Notes: generated by a model not told the origin, from the sequence alone. Numbered from the stretch's first letter, positions 25,980-34,617 are shown. The stretch is DNA of 64,000 bases from Hymenobacter sp. CRA2 (GCF_002007105.1 NZ_MVBC01000002.1:186001-250000); one strand, 5' to 3'. Translations and numbers: made by a program.

Positions 25980-26291
25980 ATGGAAATCCGCTTCTCGCCC
26001 GGTCGCTGGGTCGGCAATCAGTGGGCGTGCATCAGCATTACCCCGCCCGCGGCGTATCACTACCACGTGTTCAAGCCGTTGCTAGCTTACTTAGCCTCGA
26101 CTTACGGATTCGAATTGCCCCGCATTGCGCCCATGCTCGACGGCTACGCCGCCGATTTCTGTCTGCTGGGCTCCGAAGCCACCCTGCAAGCCGACAACTG
26201 GGATGTGTCGCTGGCTTTTGAGCAGGACGCGGTGCGCGACCAGGTGCTGGCGCATCTGCAAAGCCAGCCCACCGGTTTTCTGCTCAACTAA
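25980..26291 (+). CDS. small protein of unknown function
   Basis: 103 residues with no signal peptide. It starts MEIRFSPGRWVGNQWACISI and continues as an alpha/beta domain (YHYHVFKPLLAYLASTYGFE, DNWDVSLAFEQDAVRDQVLA). It follows the rhodanese gene by six bases, so the two are probably translated from one mRNA. No family recognised. Confidence 0.7.
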   Translation: MEIRFSPGRWVGNQWACISITPPAAYHYHVFKPLLAYLASTYGFELPRIAPMLDGYAADFCLLGSEATLQADNWDVSLAFEQDAVRDQVLAHLQSQPTGFLLN

Positions 26292-26306
26292 ATTTCCGCT
26301 CATCAA

Positions 26307-26340
26307 AAAAGCCCCGGCTGCGCGTGCAGCCGGGGCTTTT
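26307..26340. terminator. bidirectional terminator
   Basis: Fifteen-base perfect arms (AAAAGCCCCGGCTGC and complement) around GCGT, with A/T runs on both shoulders. It lies between convergent stops 26291 and 26361. Confidence 0.88.
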
Positions 26341-26360
26341 CCGTTTTAAGTCAATCGGCC

Positions 26361-27302
26361 CTATTTGCCGTCGAAGCTGTTGACGATGCTGTTGTGCAGG
26401 GTCTTGGGGCTCCAGTAGCCGGAGGCGATGATGCGGCGGATGGTAAACAGCGGGTCCTGCTGGTCACGCTTCTCGGCCAGCACGAAGGCGGCCACCATGC
26501 CGCGCTTCTTCAGCTCCGGAATGGCCTCGGGGTTCCACAGGCCGAAGGGGTAAGCGAAGTAGTTGATTTTCTTGCCGGTAATTTCTTCCAGCGTTTTGGT
26601 GGGCTTCTCGATCTGCGTTTCCCAGTCCTTGCCCTGGTATTTCTTCACATTGTGGTGGTCCCAGGTGTGCGAGCCGATGATGTTGCCCTCGTCGGAGAGC
26701 TGCTTCACCTGCGCCTTGCTCATGTAGTTCGGGCGGCCCAAGGACACGGTCATCACGAAGTACACCGCCTTGTAGCCGTACTTGTCCAGCGTGGGCTTGG
26801 CCACGGTGAACTGGTCGAGGTCGGTGTCGTCGAAGGTGAGCATCACCGGCTTTGAGGGCAGCTTGGCGCCGGTGGTCAGGTAGGCGTAGAGCTGGTCGGG
26901 CAGAATGGTGTGGTAACCCGAGTCGGCCAGCATCTTGATCTGGGCCTTGAACTGCTCCACCGGCACAATGTAGTCCTTAGCACCCTTGGAGTCCTTGGCG
27001 CGCCAGTCGCGGATCTGGTGGTAGCACAGGATGGGCACCTGCGGACGGGCCAGGATGGCGGCGGCATTGCCTACGGCCGAAGCCGGGATGCTGCTCGGGT
27101 CGGGAGCCGTGGTGGTGACGTCGGCGGGCGTGGCGGCTTTTTCCTCGGCGGCCGTGGCAGCGGCGCCCGACATGGCTTCGGCCGCGGCAGCCGGGTTTTC
27201 AGCTTCGGTAGCCGAAGCCTTTTCAGTGTTGCAGGACGACACGGCGAGGCCGGCGGCTAGAGCGGCGGTGCCTAGCAGAAAAGAGGAAAAACGATGCGAC
27301 AT
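26361..27302 (-). CDS. lipoprotein polysaccharide deacetylase (NodB domain)
   Basis: 313 residues. The signal MSHRFSSFLLGTAALAAGLA to SSC (lipid Cys about 25) is followed by an Ala/Glu/Thr linker. The NodB homology domain includes MLTFDDTDLDQF (the TFDD motif), GSHTWDHHNVKKY (metal-binding HxxxH) and NYFAYPFGLWNPEAIP. Family members remove N- or O-acetyl groups from chitin, poly-N-acetylglucosamine or peptidoglycan. It is probably anchored in the outer membrane or periplasm. Divergent from dapA; the start at 27302 was chosen for the lipobox. Confidence 0.9.
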   Translation of the reverse strand: MSHRFSSFLLGTAALAAGLAVSSCNTEKASATEAENPAAAAEAMSGAAATAAEEKAATPADVTTTAPDPSSIPASAVGNAAAILARPQVPILCYHQIRDWRAKDSKGAKDYIVPVEQFKAQIKMLADSGYHTILPDQLYAYLTTGAKLPSKPVMLTFDDTDLDQFTVAKPTLDKYGYKAVYFVMTVSLGRPNYMSKAQVKQLSDEGNIIGSHTWDHHNVKKYQGKDWETQIEKPTKTLEEITGKKINYFAYPFGLWNPEAIPELKKRGMVAAFVLAEKRDQQDPLFTIRRIIASGYWSPKTLHNSIVNSFDGK

Positions 27303-27427
27303 GCGGGGAAGAGGCGGCCAACGCGGCCTGAAAGGAGGAAATCGAGCCAAGGAACCGGCCAAAGCCTGACGCTTTCGTACCTTCGCGCGGCCGGTTCTTC
27401 CCACAAAACTAACGGATTCGGCCCCTC

Positions 27428-28294
27428 ATGCACAAACTTCACGGCACCGGCGTAGCGTTGGTTACGCCCTTCTCCCCCACCGATTTCTCCGTTGATTACG
27501 CTGCCCTGCGGCGTTTGCTCGATTTTGTCATCGACGGCGGCGTGGAATACATCGTCATCAACGGCACCACGGCCGAGTCGCCGACCACGACCACGGAGGA
27601 AAAAGCAGAGATTCTGCGCGTGGCCAAAGAACACGTAGCCGGCCGCGTGCCGCTGGTCTACGGCATCGGGGGCAACGACACGGCCGCCGTGGAGCGCACC
27701 ATCCGCAGCACCGATCTGGAAGGCATTACGGCCATTCTGTCGGCCTCGCCTTACTACAACAAGCCCACGCAGCGCGGCATCGTGGCCCACTACCAACGCC
27801 TGGCCGACGCGGCCCCGGTGCCGGTGCTGCTCTACAACGTGCCCGGCCGCACGGCCTCCAACATCAGCGCCGAAACCACCCTCACGCTGGCCCAACATCC
27901 GAACATCATCGGCACGAAGGAAGCCAGCGGCAACGTGGAGCAATGCATGCAGATTGCCGCCGGCAAGCCCACCGACTTTCTGCTCATCTCCGGCGACGAC
28001 ATGCTCACCACCCCGCTCATCAGCTTCGGCGGCGTGGGCATCATCTCGGTACTGGCCAACGCCTTCCCGCGCAAGTTCTCCGACATGACCCGCCACGCCC
28101 TGGCCGGCGACTACGCCGCGGCTTCGAAGCTGCTGTTTGAACTGTTGCCGCTGAACCCGCTGATGTACGAAGAGGCCAACCCCGTGGGCGTGAAAGTCGC
28201 GCTGGAGCTGCTGGAAGTAATTCCCGGCGCCGTGCGCCTGCCGCTGCTGGAGGCTTCGGAAGGGCTGAAAGCGCGCATCAAGGCGTTGCTGTAG
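27428..28294 (+). CDS. dapA: 4-hydroxy-tetrahydrodipicolinate synthase
   Basis: 288 residues, full length. It condenses pyruvate with aspartate semialdehyde, the first committed step to diaminopimelate and lysine. Visible features are the pyruvate-binding INGTTAES, the Schiff-base Lys 164 (IIGTKEASGN), catalytic Tyr 136 (LYNVPGRT) and SPYYNKPTQRG. The second Thr of the classical GTTGES motif is kept but Gly is replaced by Ala, common in Bacteroidota. TACCTTCG about 43 bases upstream (27378-27385) is a likely -7 box. Monocistronic. Confidence 0.96.
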   Translation: MHKLHGTGVALVTPFSPTDFSVDYAALRRLLDFVIDGGVEYIVINGTTAESPTTTTEEKAEILRVAKEHVAGRVPLVYGIGGNDTAAVERTIRSTDLEGITAILSASPYYNKPTQRGIVAHYQRLADAAPVPVLLYNVPGRTASNISAETTLTLAQHPNIIGTKEASGNVEQCMQIAAGKPTDFLLISGDDMLTTPLISFGGVGIISVLANAFPRKFSDMTRHALAGDYAAASKLLFELLPLNPLMYEEANPVGVKVALELLEVIPGAVRLPLLEASEGLKARIKALL

Positions 28295-28303
28295 CCTGCT
28301 TCA

Positions 28304-28401
28304 TCATCCTGAGCAACGCCAAGGACCTTCTCTCTACCAAACGAGTCGTTGTTACGACAGTCGTTCCGGCGAGGGAAGGTCCTTCGCGTTGCTCAGGATG
28401 A
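28304..28401. repeat. 98-bp inverted-repeat element B (REP-like)
   Basis: Arms of 31 bases with two mismatches, TCATCCTGAGCAACGC... at the left and ...GCGTTGCTCAGGATGA at the right, with about 36 bases between. The CATCCTGAGC ... GAAGGACCTT theme is typical of dispersed repeats in this group. It fills the gap between convergent dapA and the LutA-like gene and could fold into a long hairpin. Confidence 0.75.
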
Positions 28402-28415
28402 CAGGATAACAATCC

Positions 28416-29153
28416 TTACCAGCCGCTGGCCAACACGTCGGCCACGTGCAGCGTGCGTAGCGGCAGCTTTTCCTTGCGGATGTAGGCGTCCAGGTGCATC
28501 AGGCAGCTCGTGTCGGTGCTTACCACGTACTGCGCGCCGGTGGCCAGCGCGTGCTCTACTTTCTGCTGAGCCATGGCCACCGAAATCGGCTCGAACTTCA
28601 CGGCGAAGGTGCCGCCGAAGCCGCAGCAGGTTTCGGTTTCGGCCATTTCCAGGCGCTCCAGGCCCGTTACGGCGTCGAGCAGCTGGCGCGGCTCCTCGCG
28701 GATGTGGCACTCGCGCAGGGCCGAGCAGGAGTCGTGGTAGGTGTACTTGCCCGCCAGCTGCGCCTTTGGGATGCTGGTGACGCCGAGCACGCCCACCAGG
28801 AATTCGGTGAATTCGAACACCCGGCGCTGCAGGGCCGGAAACTCGTTGCAGCGCGGCGAATCGGCCAGCAGCTCGCCGTAGTGGTTGCGCACCATGCCCA
28901 CGCACGAGGCCGAAGGGCCCACCACGTAGCGCTCGGCGGGGCCGGCAAAATCGGTGAGAAACTTCTCGGCCACCTGCTGGCTTTCCTGGCGGTAGCCGGC
29001 GTTGTAGGCGGGCTGGCCGCAGCAGGTTTGCGCGGGGTTGTAGTTTACCTGGCAGCCGACGGATTCCAACACCTTCACCATATTCATGGCGGTGTCAGGG
29101 AACAGCTGATCGACAAAGCAGGGCACGAAGAGGTCAACGAGGGCGGCGGGCAT
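28416..29153 (-). CDS. LutA/GlpC-like (Fe-S)-binding oxidoreductase subunit
   Basis: 245 residues. Two CCG domains: the first has CFVDQLFP and TCCGQPAYNAGY, the second YHDSCSALRE and TCCGFGGTFAVK. This is the LutA family, the lactate-utilisation protein of the LutABC complex, or the related glycolate/heterodisulfide reductase subunits. LutB and LutC are not adjacent, so it may act with partners encoded elsewhere. The upstream neighbour on the same strand overlaps its start by 20 bases. Confidence 0.9.
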   Translation of the reverse strand: MPAALVDLFVPCFVDQLFPDTAMNMVKVLESVGCQVNYNPAQTCCGQPAYNAGYRQESQQVAEKFLTDFAGPAERYVVGPSASCVGMVRNHYGELLADSPRCNEFPALQRRVFEFTEFLVGVLGVTSIPKAQLAGKYTYHDSCSALRECHIREEPRQLLDAVTGLERLEMAETETCCGFGGTFAVKFEPISVAMAQQKVEHALATGAQYVVSTDTSCLMHLDAYIRKEKLPLRTLHVADVLASGW

Positions 29154-29649
29154 GGCGAAGGGGCTTGGGCATCGGCCGGGCAAACAGCTGTTTGCGACCG
29201 GCGTACGCGAAAATCACGAGAAGAACAAACGAGACAAGACTGCCGATTTGATTCTGTAAGGTAGAGTGCCGAAGCTGGATAAGCTCCTGCCCATCGGCCG
29301 TTAGCTGGTAAATAACGACTTCTGAGGCGGCCGGATCAACATCAAAACGGGCGAAGACCCGGGCAGCCGTCCGCAACTGCTGCGCCAGACTGGCCTGCCG
29401 GCTGGGCGGGAATGACGACTCCGGCCCCAGATAACCGCTCAACACGTAGGGCACACCTTCCAACCGTAGCTGTAGTATTACTTTGCGGCTGCGCCCCTGC
29501 GGCTCAAAGCTGACCTGCTCAACGCGCCCCATTGCCTGCTGCAACTCATCGGGCGTGCGGCGGCCCCGGTAGCCCAGCAGCACGGTGGCGTACCCCAGAA
29601 TCAGCAGCAACATGATCAGCACCCACCGCCGCCGTTGGTCATTGGTCAC
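29134..29649 (-). CDS. two-span membrane protein of unknown function
   Basis: 171 residues starting at GTG 29649 (MTNDQRRRWVLIMLLLILGY): TM1 about 9-26, an extracytoplasmic middle domain (VILQLRLEGVPYVLSGYLGP, FARFDVDPAASEVVIYQLTA), TM2 about 137-156 (SLVSFVLLVIFAYAG) and a short basic tail. The middle part could be a small beta domain. Its end overlaps the downstream LutA-like start by 20 bases, so translation may be coupled. No family recognised. Confidence 0.7.
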   Translation of the reverse strand: MTNDQRRRWVLIMLLLILGYATVLLGYRGRRTPDELQQAMGRVEQVSFEPQGRSRKVILQLRLEGVPYVLSGYLGPESSFPPSRQASLAQQLRTAARVFARFDVDPAASEVVIYQLTADGQELIQLRHSTLQNQIGSLVSFVLLVIFAYAGRKQLFARPMPKPLRHARRPR

Positions 29650-29666
29650 GTCGACAGCTGGTCAGG

Positions 29667-30518
29667 TTAGTGGCTTGCAAATACCTGCTGGCTCAGCCGT
29701 TGGGCCTCGCCGAGCGCGCTCATATCCAGGCCCGTGGGCACGCCCTGCTCCTGCAGGTACTGCACCAGGTGCTCGGTGGCCATGTTGCCGGTAAGCTCGT
29801 CGGCGGCCATGGGGCAGCCGCCGATGCCGCCCAAAGCGCCGTCGAAGCGGCGGCAACCGGCGGCGTAGGCCGCTTCCACCTTCTCGCGCCAGCTCTGGGG
29901 CGTGGTGTGCAGGTGGGCGCCGAACTCGATGTGCGGGAAAGCGGCCGTCAGCTCGCGGAAGGGCGGCGCGATGGTTTCGGGCGTCGAGGCGCCGATGGTA
30001 TCGGACAGGGCCACGATGCGCACGCCCAGCGCGTCGAGCCGCTGGGTGAACTCGCCGAGCACCTCGGGGTTCCACGGGTCGCCGTATGGGTTGCCGAAGC
30101 CCATGGAGAGATACACCACCAGCTCTTTGCCGCGTTGCGCGCACAGGTTCTGCATCTGGGCGACTTCAGCCAGCGCTTCGGCAATGCTCTTATTGGTGTT
30201 GCGCTGCTGAAAGGTTTCGGACACCGACAGCGGGAAGCCCAGGTACTGGATTTCGGGGTAGCCCACGGCCGTTTCGGCTCCGCGCAGGTTGGCCACGATG
30301 GCCAGCAGCTTGGTCGTGGTGCGGCTCAGGTCGAGGCCGGCCAGCACCTCGGCCGTGTCGCGCAGCTGCGGAATGGCCTTGGGCGAGACGAACGAGCCGA
30401 AGTCGAGCGTATCGAAGCCGACGCGCAGCAACTGGTTGAGGTAAGCGGTTTTGGTGTCAGTGGGGATGAAGTCCGGCCAGCCTTGCATGGCGTCGCGGGG
30501 GCATTCGATGAGTTTCAT
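29667..30518 (-). CDS. hydroxymethylglutaryl-CoA lyase
   Basis: 283 residues. It cleaves HMG-CoA to acetyl-CoA and acetoacetate in leucine and ketone-body metabolism. The N-terminal MKLIECPRDAMQGW is the variant seen in Bacteroidota HMGL-like enzymes. The signature GGIGGCPMA contains the catalytic Cys, and FGAHLHTTP and LSDTIGAS are metal-binding and active-site segments. The ATG at 30518 was preferred to the longer frame at 30611. TACCTTTA on the minus strand about 22 bases upstream (30547-30540) is a likely -7 box. Cytoplasmic. Confidence 0.9.
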   Translation of the reverse strand: MKLIECPRDAMQGWPDFIPTDTKTAYLNQLLRVGFDTLDFGSFVSPKAIPQLRDTAEVLAGLDLSRTTTKLLAIVANLRGAETAVGYPEIQYLGFPLSVSETFQQRNTNKSIAEALAEVAQMQNLCAQRGKELVVYLSMGFGNPYGDPWNPEVLGEFTQRLDALGVRIVALSDTIGASTPETIAPPFRELTAAFPHIEFGAHLHTTPQSWREKVEAAYAAGCRRFDGALGGIGGCPMAADELTGNMATEHLVQYLQEQGVPTGLDMSALGEAQRLSQQVFASH

Positions 30519-30647
30519 GGGCAGGAAGGGGACGGGCCGTAAAGGTAACGGCGCGGCCGATAACCCCTGCTTCCCGCTCCCTACCGCCGCTGGTTTCGGC
30601 CGATTCGGCAAGCCGCTCGGTTCGGCCCTGTTGCGGCGAAAAGCAGC

Positions 30648-31619
30648 TTAGCGCACCAGCCCGAAGCGTCCTCTCTGCACGTCGAGGATCAGCGTACTGG
30701 TGGCAAAAGGCTCGTTGCCGAGCATACCTTCCATGCCCGAAAAGCGCATCATCATTTCTTCCGCCATCGTAATGCCCTCCACGTAGGTGACGGTGCGCAG
30801 CGGAACGTCAGCGGCGCCAAAGCGGAGCTGCGCGGCCGTAGGCACGGTGTGCACCACTAGCTTCTTGCCCAGGTAGTTGCTGCCGGAAGTGTGCTCCGGC
30901 GCTTGGGGCACGGCCAGTTTTTGCCAGTTGTCTTTGTTGGTGAGCAGGGCGTACGCACTGGAGCCAGAGTCAAACAGCAACTGCTTGGTATGGCCTTCCA
31001 GGTCCGCATTCACTATCACCCGACGGTTGTCGAAGGCCAGGGGCGCAAACGCAGCCCGGCGCGTGAGGCCTTCGGCGACGTGCGTATCAAGCGTGAACCG
31101 ACGCTGGGCATAATCCAGCACCAGCACGCGGCCCTCCAGCACATCGGTGCCGAGCGTCCCGATGATGAACGCGCTGCTGTCGGCAGGCAGCGCGCTGGCG
31201 CCGTGCTCCAGCACCTTGATGCGGCCCAGCGTCAGCTGCCCGCTGCCCAGCGTGCACTGGAAGTTCTGAACGTAATTGTCTTTGACTTGCAGCGCCGACT
31301 GTAGCGCGGGATAGGCGGCAACGAGGGCTGTCAGCGGACGGGAATACAGCCGGGTGTACGGCGAGCCGGTATCGAACTGCAGGTAGCAGGTACGCGGGTA
31401 GCCCGGCACCGTCACGGGCACGAGCAGCGCGGCGTGTGGCACCGCCGGCCGCCACACCGTATCGGCGTACCAGCGCAGGTCGCCGCTGACCGGGAGGCCG
31501 GTTACGGTAACTTCACTTGGGGCGGGGGTAAACTTCTGCTTCATGAAGAAGTAGCCGCCGACGGCGCTTACTACAAGCAAGGCTAACAGGATAAGCAGGA
31601 TGTTGCGGAGCATTTTCAT
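30648..31619 (-). CDS. membrane-anchored two-lobed aspartyl protease-like protein
   Basis: 323 residues. An N-terminal anchor (MKMLRNILLILLALLVVSAV) is followed by two lobes, each with an aspartyl-protease motif: LQFDTGSPYTRLY (Asp 83) and LLFDSGSSAYALL (Asp 217). Each lobe also has hydrophobic strands after the motif (FIIGTLGTDVLEGR; GMEGMLGNEPF). Most bacterial retropepsins are single-lobe dimers, so one chain carrying two motifs looks pepsin-like or a fused retropepsin. It probably works outside the cytoplasmic membrane. A consensus promoter lies 32 bases upstream. Confidence 0.78.
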   Translation of the reverse strand: MKMLRNILLILLALLVVSAVGGYFFMKQKFTPAPSEVTVTGLPVSGDLRWYADTVWRPAVPHAALLVPVTVPGYPRTCYLQFDTGSPYTRLYSRPLTALVAAYPALQSALQVKDNYVQNFQCTLGSGQLTLGRIKVLEHGASALPADSSAFIIGTLGTDVLEGRVLVLDYAQRRFTLDTHVAEGLTRRAAFAPLAFDNRRVIVNADLEGHTKQLLFDSGSSAYALLTNKDNWQKLAVPQAPEHTSGSNYLGKKLVVHTVPTAAQLRFGAADVPLRTVTYVEGITMAEEMMMRFSGMEGMLGNEPFATSTLILDVQRGRFGLVR

Positions 31620-31650
31620 AAGGGAGGTAACAGGGGGCTGATTGATGCAC

Positions 31651-31658
31651 CAAACGTA
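31651..31658 (-). promoter_or_regulatory. -7 promoter box TACGTTTG (minus strand)
   Basis: Exact TAnnTTTG consensus 32 bases upstream of the aspartyl protease start at 31619, predicting a leader of about 25 bases. Confidence 0.55.
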
Positions 31659-31742
31659 GCGGGCTTCCCTCCTACGGCCTTGCGTCATTTTGCCGCCATT
31701 TGCGCGACGCCAAATACAACCACTTAATAATCAATTCTAAAA

Positions 31743-32402
31743 TCACAGCCTAACCGGGTAGATGTCCAGGCTCCCCTGCCGCAACCGGCGGGCATTGCGG
31801 AGCACCGTCACTACATTGAAGACGTAGGAAATGACCGTCCAGGCGAGGTAAGTGCCCGGCACCACCACCTGAAAATACCGCGCCGCCACCCAGTGCCCGA
31901 GCACCAGCAGCAGGTAGCCAAAGAAGCTGACCACCTGCCACAGCACCTGAAAACCAACCACGCGCCGGCCCACTTCCGCCACGTGCTCGGTATCGTGGCG
32001 ACGGGCCCGCCAGAGCAGCAGCGGCACCACAATATTGAGCAGCGGCAACACCAGCAGGCTCAGCGCGCTGAGGTTGAGCAACTGCAGAAATTGCGGATCG
32101 GCCCGCAGCCCGGCCGTTGGCGGCGCAGTGGTTGCCTCGGCTGGTAGGGACACGTCTACGCGCACCGTTACCGTGGGCCCATCCGCCGGCAAGGGCGAAG
32201 CCGGGGCAGGCTCTGGACGGAAATCATCGAGGGTGACGCCCAAAGCACCGGCCAAAGCATGCAGGGTGTGCCCGCGCGGTACGGTGTCGCCCTGCTCCAC
32301 GCGCTGAATGGTGCGCAGGCTGAGGCCCGATTGCTCGGCCAGCAGTTCCTGTGATAAGCCTTTGCTTTTGCGGATAGCCAGAATACGAGCGGCCGAAAAC
32401 AT
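31743..32402 (-). CDS. XRE-type HTH regulator with DUF4870 membrane domain
   Basis: 219 residues. The N-terminal helix-turn-helix (IRKSKGLSQELLAEQSGLSL through RTIQRVEQG, residues about 8-40) is a clear XRE/Cro type. After a Pro/Ala linker (about 60-105) comes a DUF4870-like domain with three to four hydrophobic spans (LLNLSALSLLVLPLLNIVVP, VVGFQVLWQVVSFFGYLLLV). A DNA-binding domain fixed to the membrane suggests a one-component sensor of an envelope signal. The ligand is unknown. It is divergent from the M23 peptidase gene, a possible target. Confidence 0.82.
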   Translation of the reverse strand: MFSAARILAIRKSKGLSQELLAEQSGLSLRTIQRVEQGDTVPRGHTLHALAGALGVTLDDFRPEPAPASPLPADGPTVTVRVDVSLPAEATTAPPTAGLRADPQFLQLLNLSALSLLVLPLLNIVVPLLLWRARRHDTEHVAEVGRRVVGFQVLWQVVSFFGYLLLVLGHWVAARYFQVVVPGTYLAWTVISYVFNVVTVLRNARRLRQGSLDIYPVRL

Positions 32403-32551
32403 AGCGGAAGAATAGCACGATAAACCGCCAATGATACAGCTTCTGCCGCACACGCACCCACATTCGGGGCGGAACTGAGGGCTGATCTGCACCCCGGCGC
32501 AGAAGCCGGCCGGAACGAACCCTGCGCTTCGCCTTGGTGTTCTGCCTGGGT

Positions 32552-33907
32552 ATGACCATGCGCCTTCTGACGACGTGCCGGCCGCTGGGCTGGCTTTTTG
32601 CTTGTTTTATCGGTTCCTTCTTCCTGTTTTCCTGCGGCAAGCAGCAAACGCTGCAGGGCATTTTCAGCCAGCCCCGCACCCCGCACGAAGCCTACGCCCG
32701 CAAGCTCCGGCAGTCGGGCCTGGACGAGACGGCGCTGGGCCGCGACTGGCTCACCGCGGCCGACCGCGCCCTGCGGGATTCGCTGGTGGTGACGCTGCCC
32801 TTCCGCGAGACGGGCATCTTCCGGGCCGAGCAGGCCTTCGCCGCTTCTTACCGCTACGCCGTGCGGCAGGGCGAGAAAATCAACATTACGCTGACCGTGG
32901 AACCGGCTACCGCCGACGTACACGTGTTTCTCGACGCCTTTGAGTTGGACCCGAGCAACGCCCGCCTGCGCCCCTTGGCCTCAGCCGACACCACCGCCCG
33001 CAGCTTCAGCTACGTGGCCGAGGACGACCGACAGCACCTACTGCGCGTGCAGCCCGAGCTGCTGCGCACGGCCCGCTTTACCATTCGCATTCAGCGGGCG
33101 CCTTCCCTCGCTTTTCCGGTGCAGGGCAAAAGCGACGCGGCCGCCGGCTCCTTCTGGGGAGCCGACCGCGACAACGGCGCCCGCCGCCACGAGGGTGTTG
33201 ACATCTTTGCCAAGAAAGGCACGCCGGTGGTGGCTGCCGCGCCGGGCATGATTACCCGCGTGGGCGATACGCCCCGGGGCGGTTTGGTAGTGTGGCTGGC
33301 CGATGCCACGCACCACCAGCACCTCTACTACGCGCACCTTTCCAAGCAGCTCGTGCAGCCCGGCCAGCTCGTGCACATCGGGGATACGCTGGGCCTGGTG
33401 GGCAATACCGGCAACGCCCGCACCACGCCCGCCCACCTGCACTTTGGCATTTACCGCACGGGCGGGGCTGTCGACCCATTTCCTTTCGTGCGCCGCGCCG
33501 ATAAGGAGCCGGCTGCACCGCGCACGCCGGCGGAGCGCCTCGGCGAGTGGGTGCGCCTGACGGGCGCCCGCACCGCGCTGCAGGCCGCTCCCACCGACCA
33601 CAAGCAGCGCACCGCCGCGCTGCCCAAGAACACGCCGCTGCTGGTAGTAGGTGCCACTGCCGAGTGGCTCCGCGTGCAGGCCCCGAGCGGCAAGCTCGGC
33701 TACGTGCCCGCCAAGGCCGTGGCCTCGGAAGCTATGCGCCGCGAGGCCCTGGCCACTACCGCCGATCTGCTTAGCTCGCCCGCGGCTTCGGCGGCCCCGC
33801 TGGATACGCTGCCGGCCAACACCCGCGTGGCAGTGCTCGGCGAATGGAGCGGCTACCGCCTGGTGCGCAACGCGGCAGGGCGCGTGGGCTGGCTGCGGAT
33901 GGGGTAA
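32552..33907 (+). CDS. lipoprotein M23 peptidase with two SH3 domains
   Basis: 451 residues. MTMRLLTTCRPLGWLFACFI to FLFSC is a lipoprotein signal. A beta-rich region is followed by the M23 (LytM) domain with RRHEGVDIFAKKGTPV (first His and Asp ligands), the distinctive hairpin THHQHLYYAHLSKQLVQPGQ and HLHFGIY, whose HxH provides the remaining ligand and catalytic His. Two SH3-type repeats end the protein (LPKNTPLLVVGATAEWLRVQ; LPANTRVAVLGEWSGYRLV). M23 enzymes are glycyl or D,D-endopeptidases of peptidoglycan, so it should remodel cell wall at the envelope. The GTG at 32534 and ATG at 32558 are alternative starts. Confidence 0.92.
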   Translation: MTMRLLTTCRPLGWLFACFIGSFFLFSCGKQQTLQGIFSQPRTPHEAYARKLRQSGLDETALGRDWLTAADRALRDSLVVTLPFRETGIFRAEQAFAASYRYAVRQGEKINITLTVEPATADVHVFLDAFELDPSNARLRPLASADTTARSFSYVAEDDRQHLLRVQPELLRTARFTIRIQRAPSLAFPVQGKSDAAAGSFWGADRDNGARRHEGVDIFAKKGTPVVAAAPGMITRVGDTPRGGLVVWLADATHHQHLYYAHLSKQLVQPGQLVHIGDTLGLVGNTGNARTTPAHLHFGIYRTGGAVDPFPFVRRADKEPAAPRTPAERLGEWVRLTGARTALQAAPTDHKQRTAALPKNTPLLVVGATAEWLRVQAPSGKLGYVPAKAVASEAMRREALATTADLLSSPAASAAPLDTLPANTRVAVLGEWSGYRLVRNAAGRVGWLRMG

Positions 33908-33936
33908 TTAGAGCAAACTTATTTGGCTTTGAGGAG

Positions 33937-33982
33937 CCAACAAAAAAGGCGGCTCCCACGTGGGAGCCGCCTTTTTTGTTGG
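33937..33982. terminator. perfect 46-bp palindrome, bidirectional terminator
   Basis: Two 23-base arms exactly complementary with no spacer, centred on CCCACGTGGG, with AAAAAA/TTTTTT on the arms. It lies between convergent stops 33907 and 34012. Confidence 0.88.
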
Positions 33983-34011
33983 GCTGGGGCCGACTGGTCG
34001 GCCATTCAACT

Positions 34012-34617
34012 CTAATCCGCCACGACGACGGCTTTGTTCAGCTTTTTGGCAAAGGCAATGCGTTTTTCGCGGCCCGAGGCATCCACGTAGTCGAAGCCCA
34101 CGGCGCGGTTGTCGGCCTGCACGGCGCTCCAGCCGGTGGCGTCGCTGCCCTCGGGCGGCGCGGTGACAGTGCGCGGAATAGCGGGGGACGTGAATTTATC
34201 CTCGGCGAAAAACTTATTCATGCCCTGCAAAATGGCCAGCTCGCGGCCCCGCACGGAAGCGGCCTGCGGGTCGTCCTGCAGGGCGCGCTCGTCAATAAGG
34301 GCCTTGGCCGGAATGACTTCGTTGCGCAGGGTGTCGCCTTTGGCCGAGATGATTAGGAAACGGGCGTTGGCGTCGATGATTTTCGGGCCTTGCAGCAACA
34401 GAACAAAGCGGTCCTTGCTACCGCGGTCTGAAAAGGCGTGTTGGGTTTGCACGGTGCGCAGCACGGTGCGGCTGGTGAGGCGGCTGCGGTCGGCTTCGGG
34501 TTTGGGGGTGTATACCTTCTCCGGGTTATTGGACGTGCCTACTTCGCGGTCCGTCGTCACGCACGACGACTGGGCCAGCAGCAGCAGCAGCGCAGCGGGG
34601 AGCAATATGTGTTTCAT
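34012..34617 (-). CDS. lipoprotein of unknown function
   Basis: 201 residues. MKHILLPAALLLLLAQSSC is a lipoprotein signal (Cys 19). The mature part has a charged helical start and a repeated-strand core (SRTVLRTVQTQHAFSDRGSK, RFVLLLQGPKIIDANARFLI, NKFFAEDKFTSPAIPRTVTA, VGFDYVDASGREKRIAFAKK). No catalytic motif or family recognised. It faces a barrel-like protein and a subtilase on the same strand upstream, but a 137-base gap separates them and no promoter box is obvious. Confidence 0.68.
   Translation of the reverse strand: MKHILLPAALLLLLAQSSCVTTDREVGTSNNPEKVYTPKPEADRSRLTSRTVLRTVQTQHAFSDRGSKDRFVLLLQGPKIIDANARFLIISAKGDTLRNEVIPAKALIDERALQDDPQAASVRGRELAILQGMNKFFAEDKFTSPAIPRTVTAPPEGSDATGWSAVQADNRAVGFDYVDASGREKRIAFAKKLNKAVVVAD

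Noticed and set aside
27570-27581. Altered GTTAES instead of GTTGES in DapA
   Set aside because: Common in Bacteroidota DapA and not evidence of lost function.
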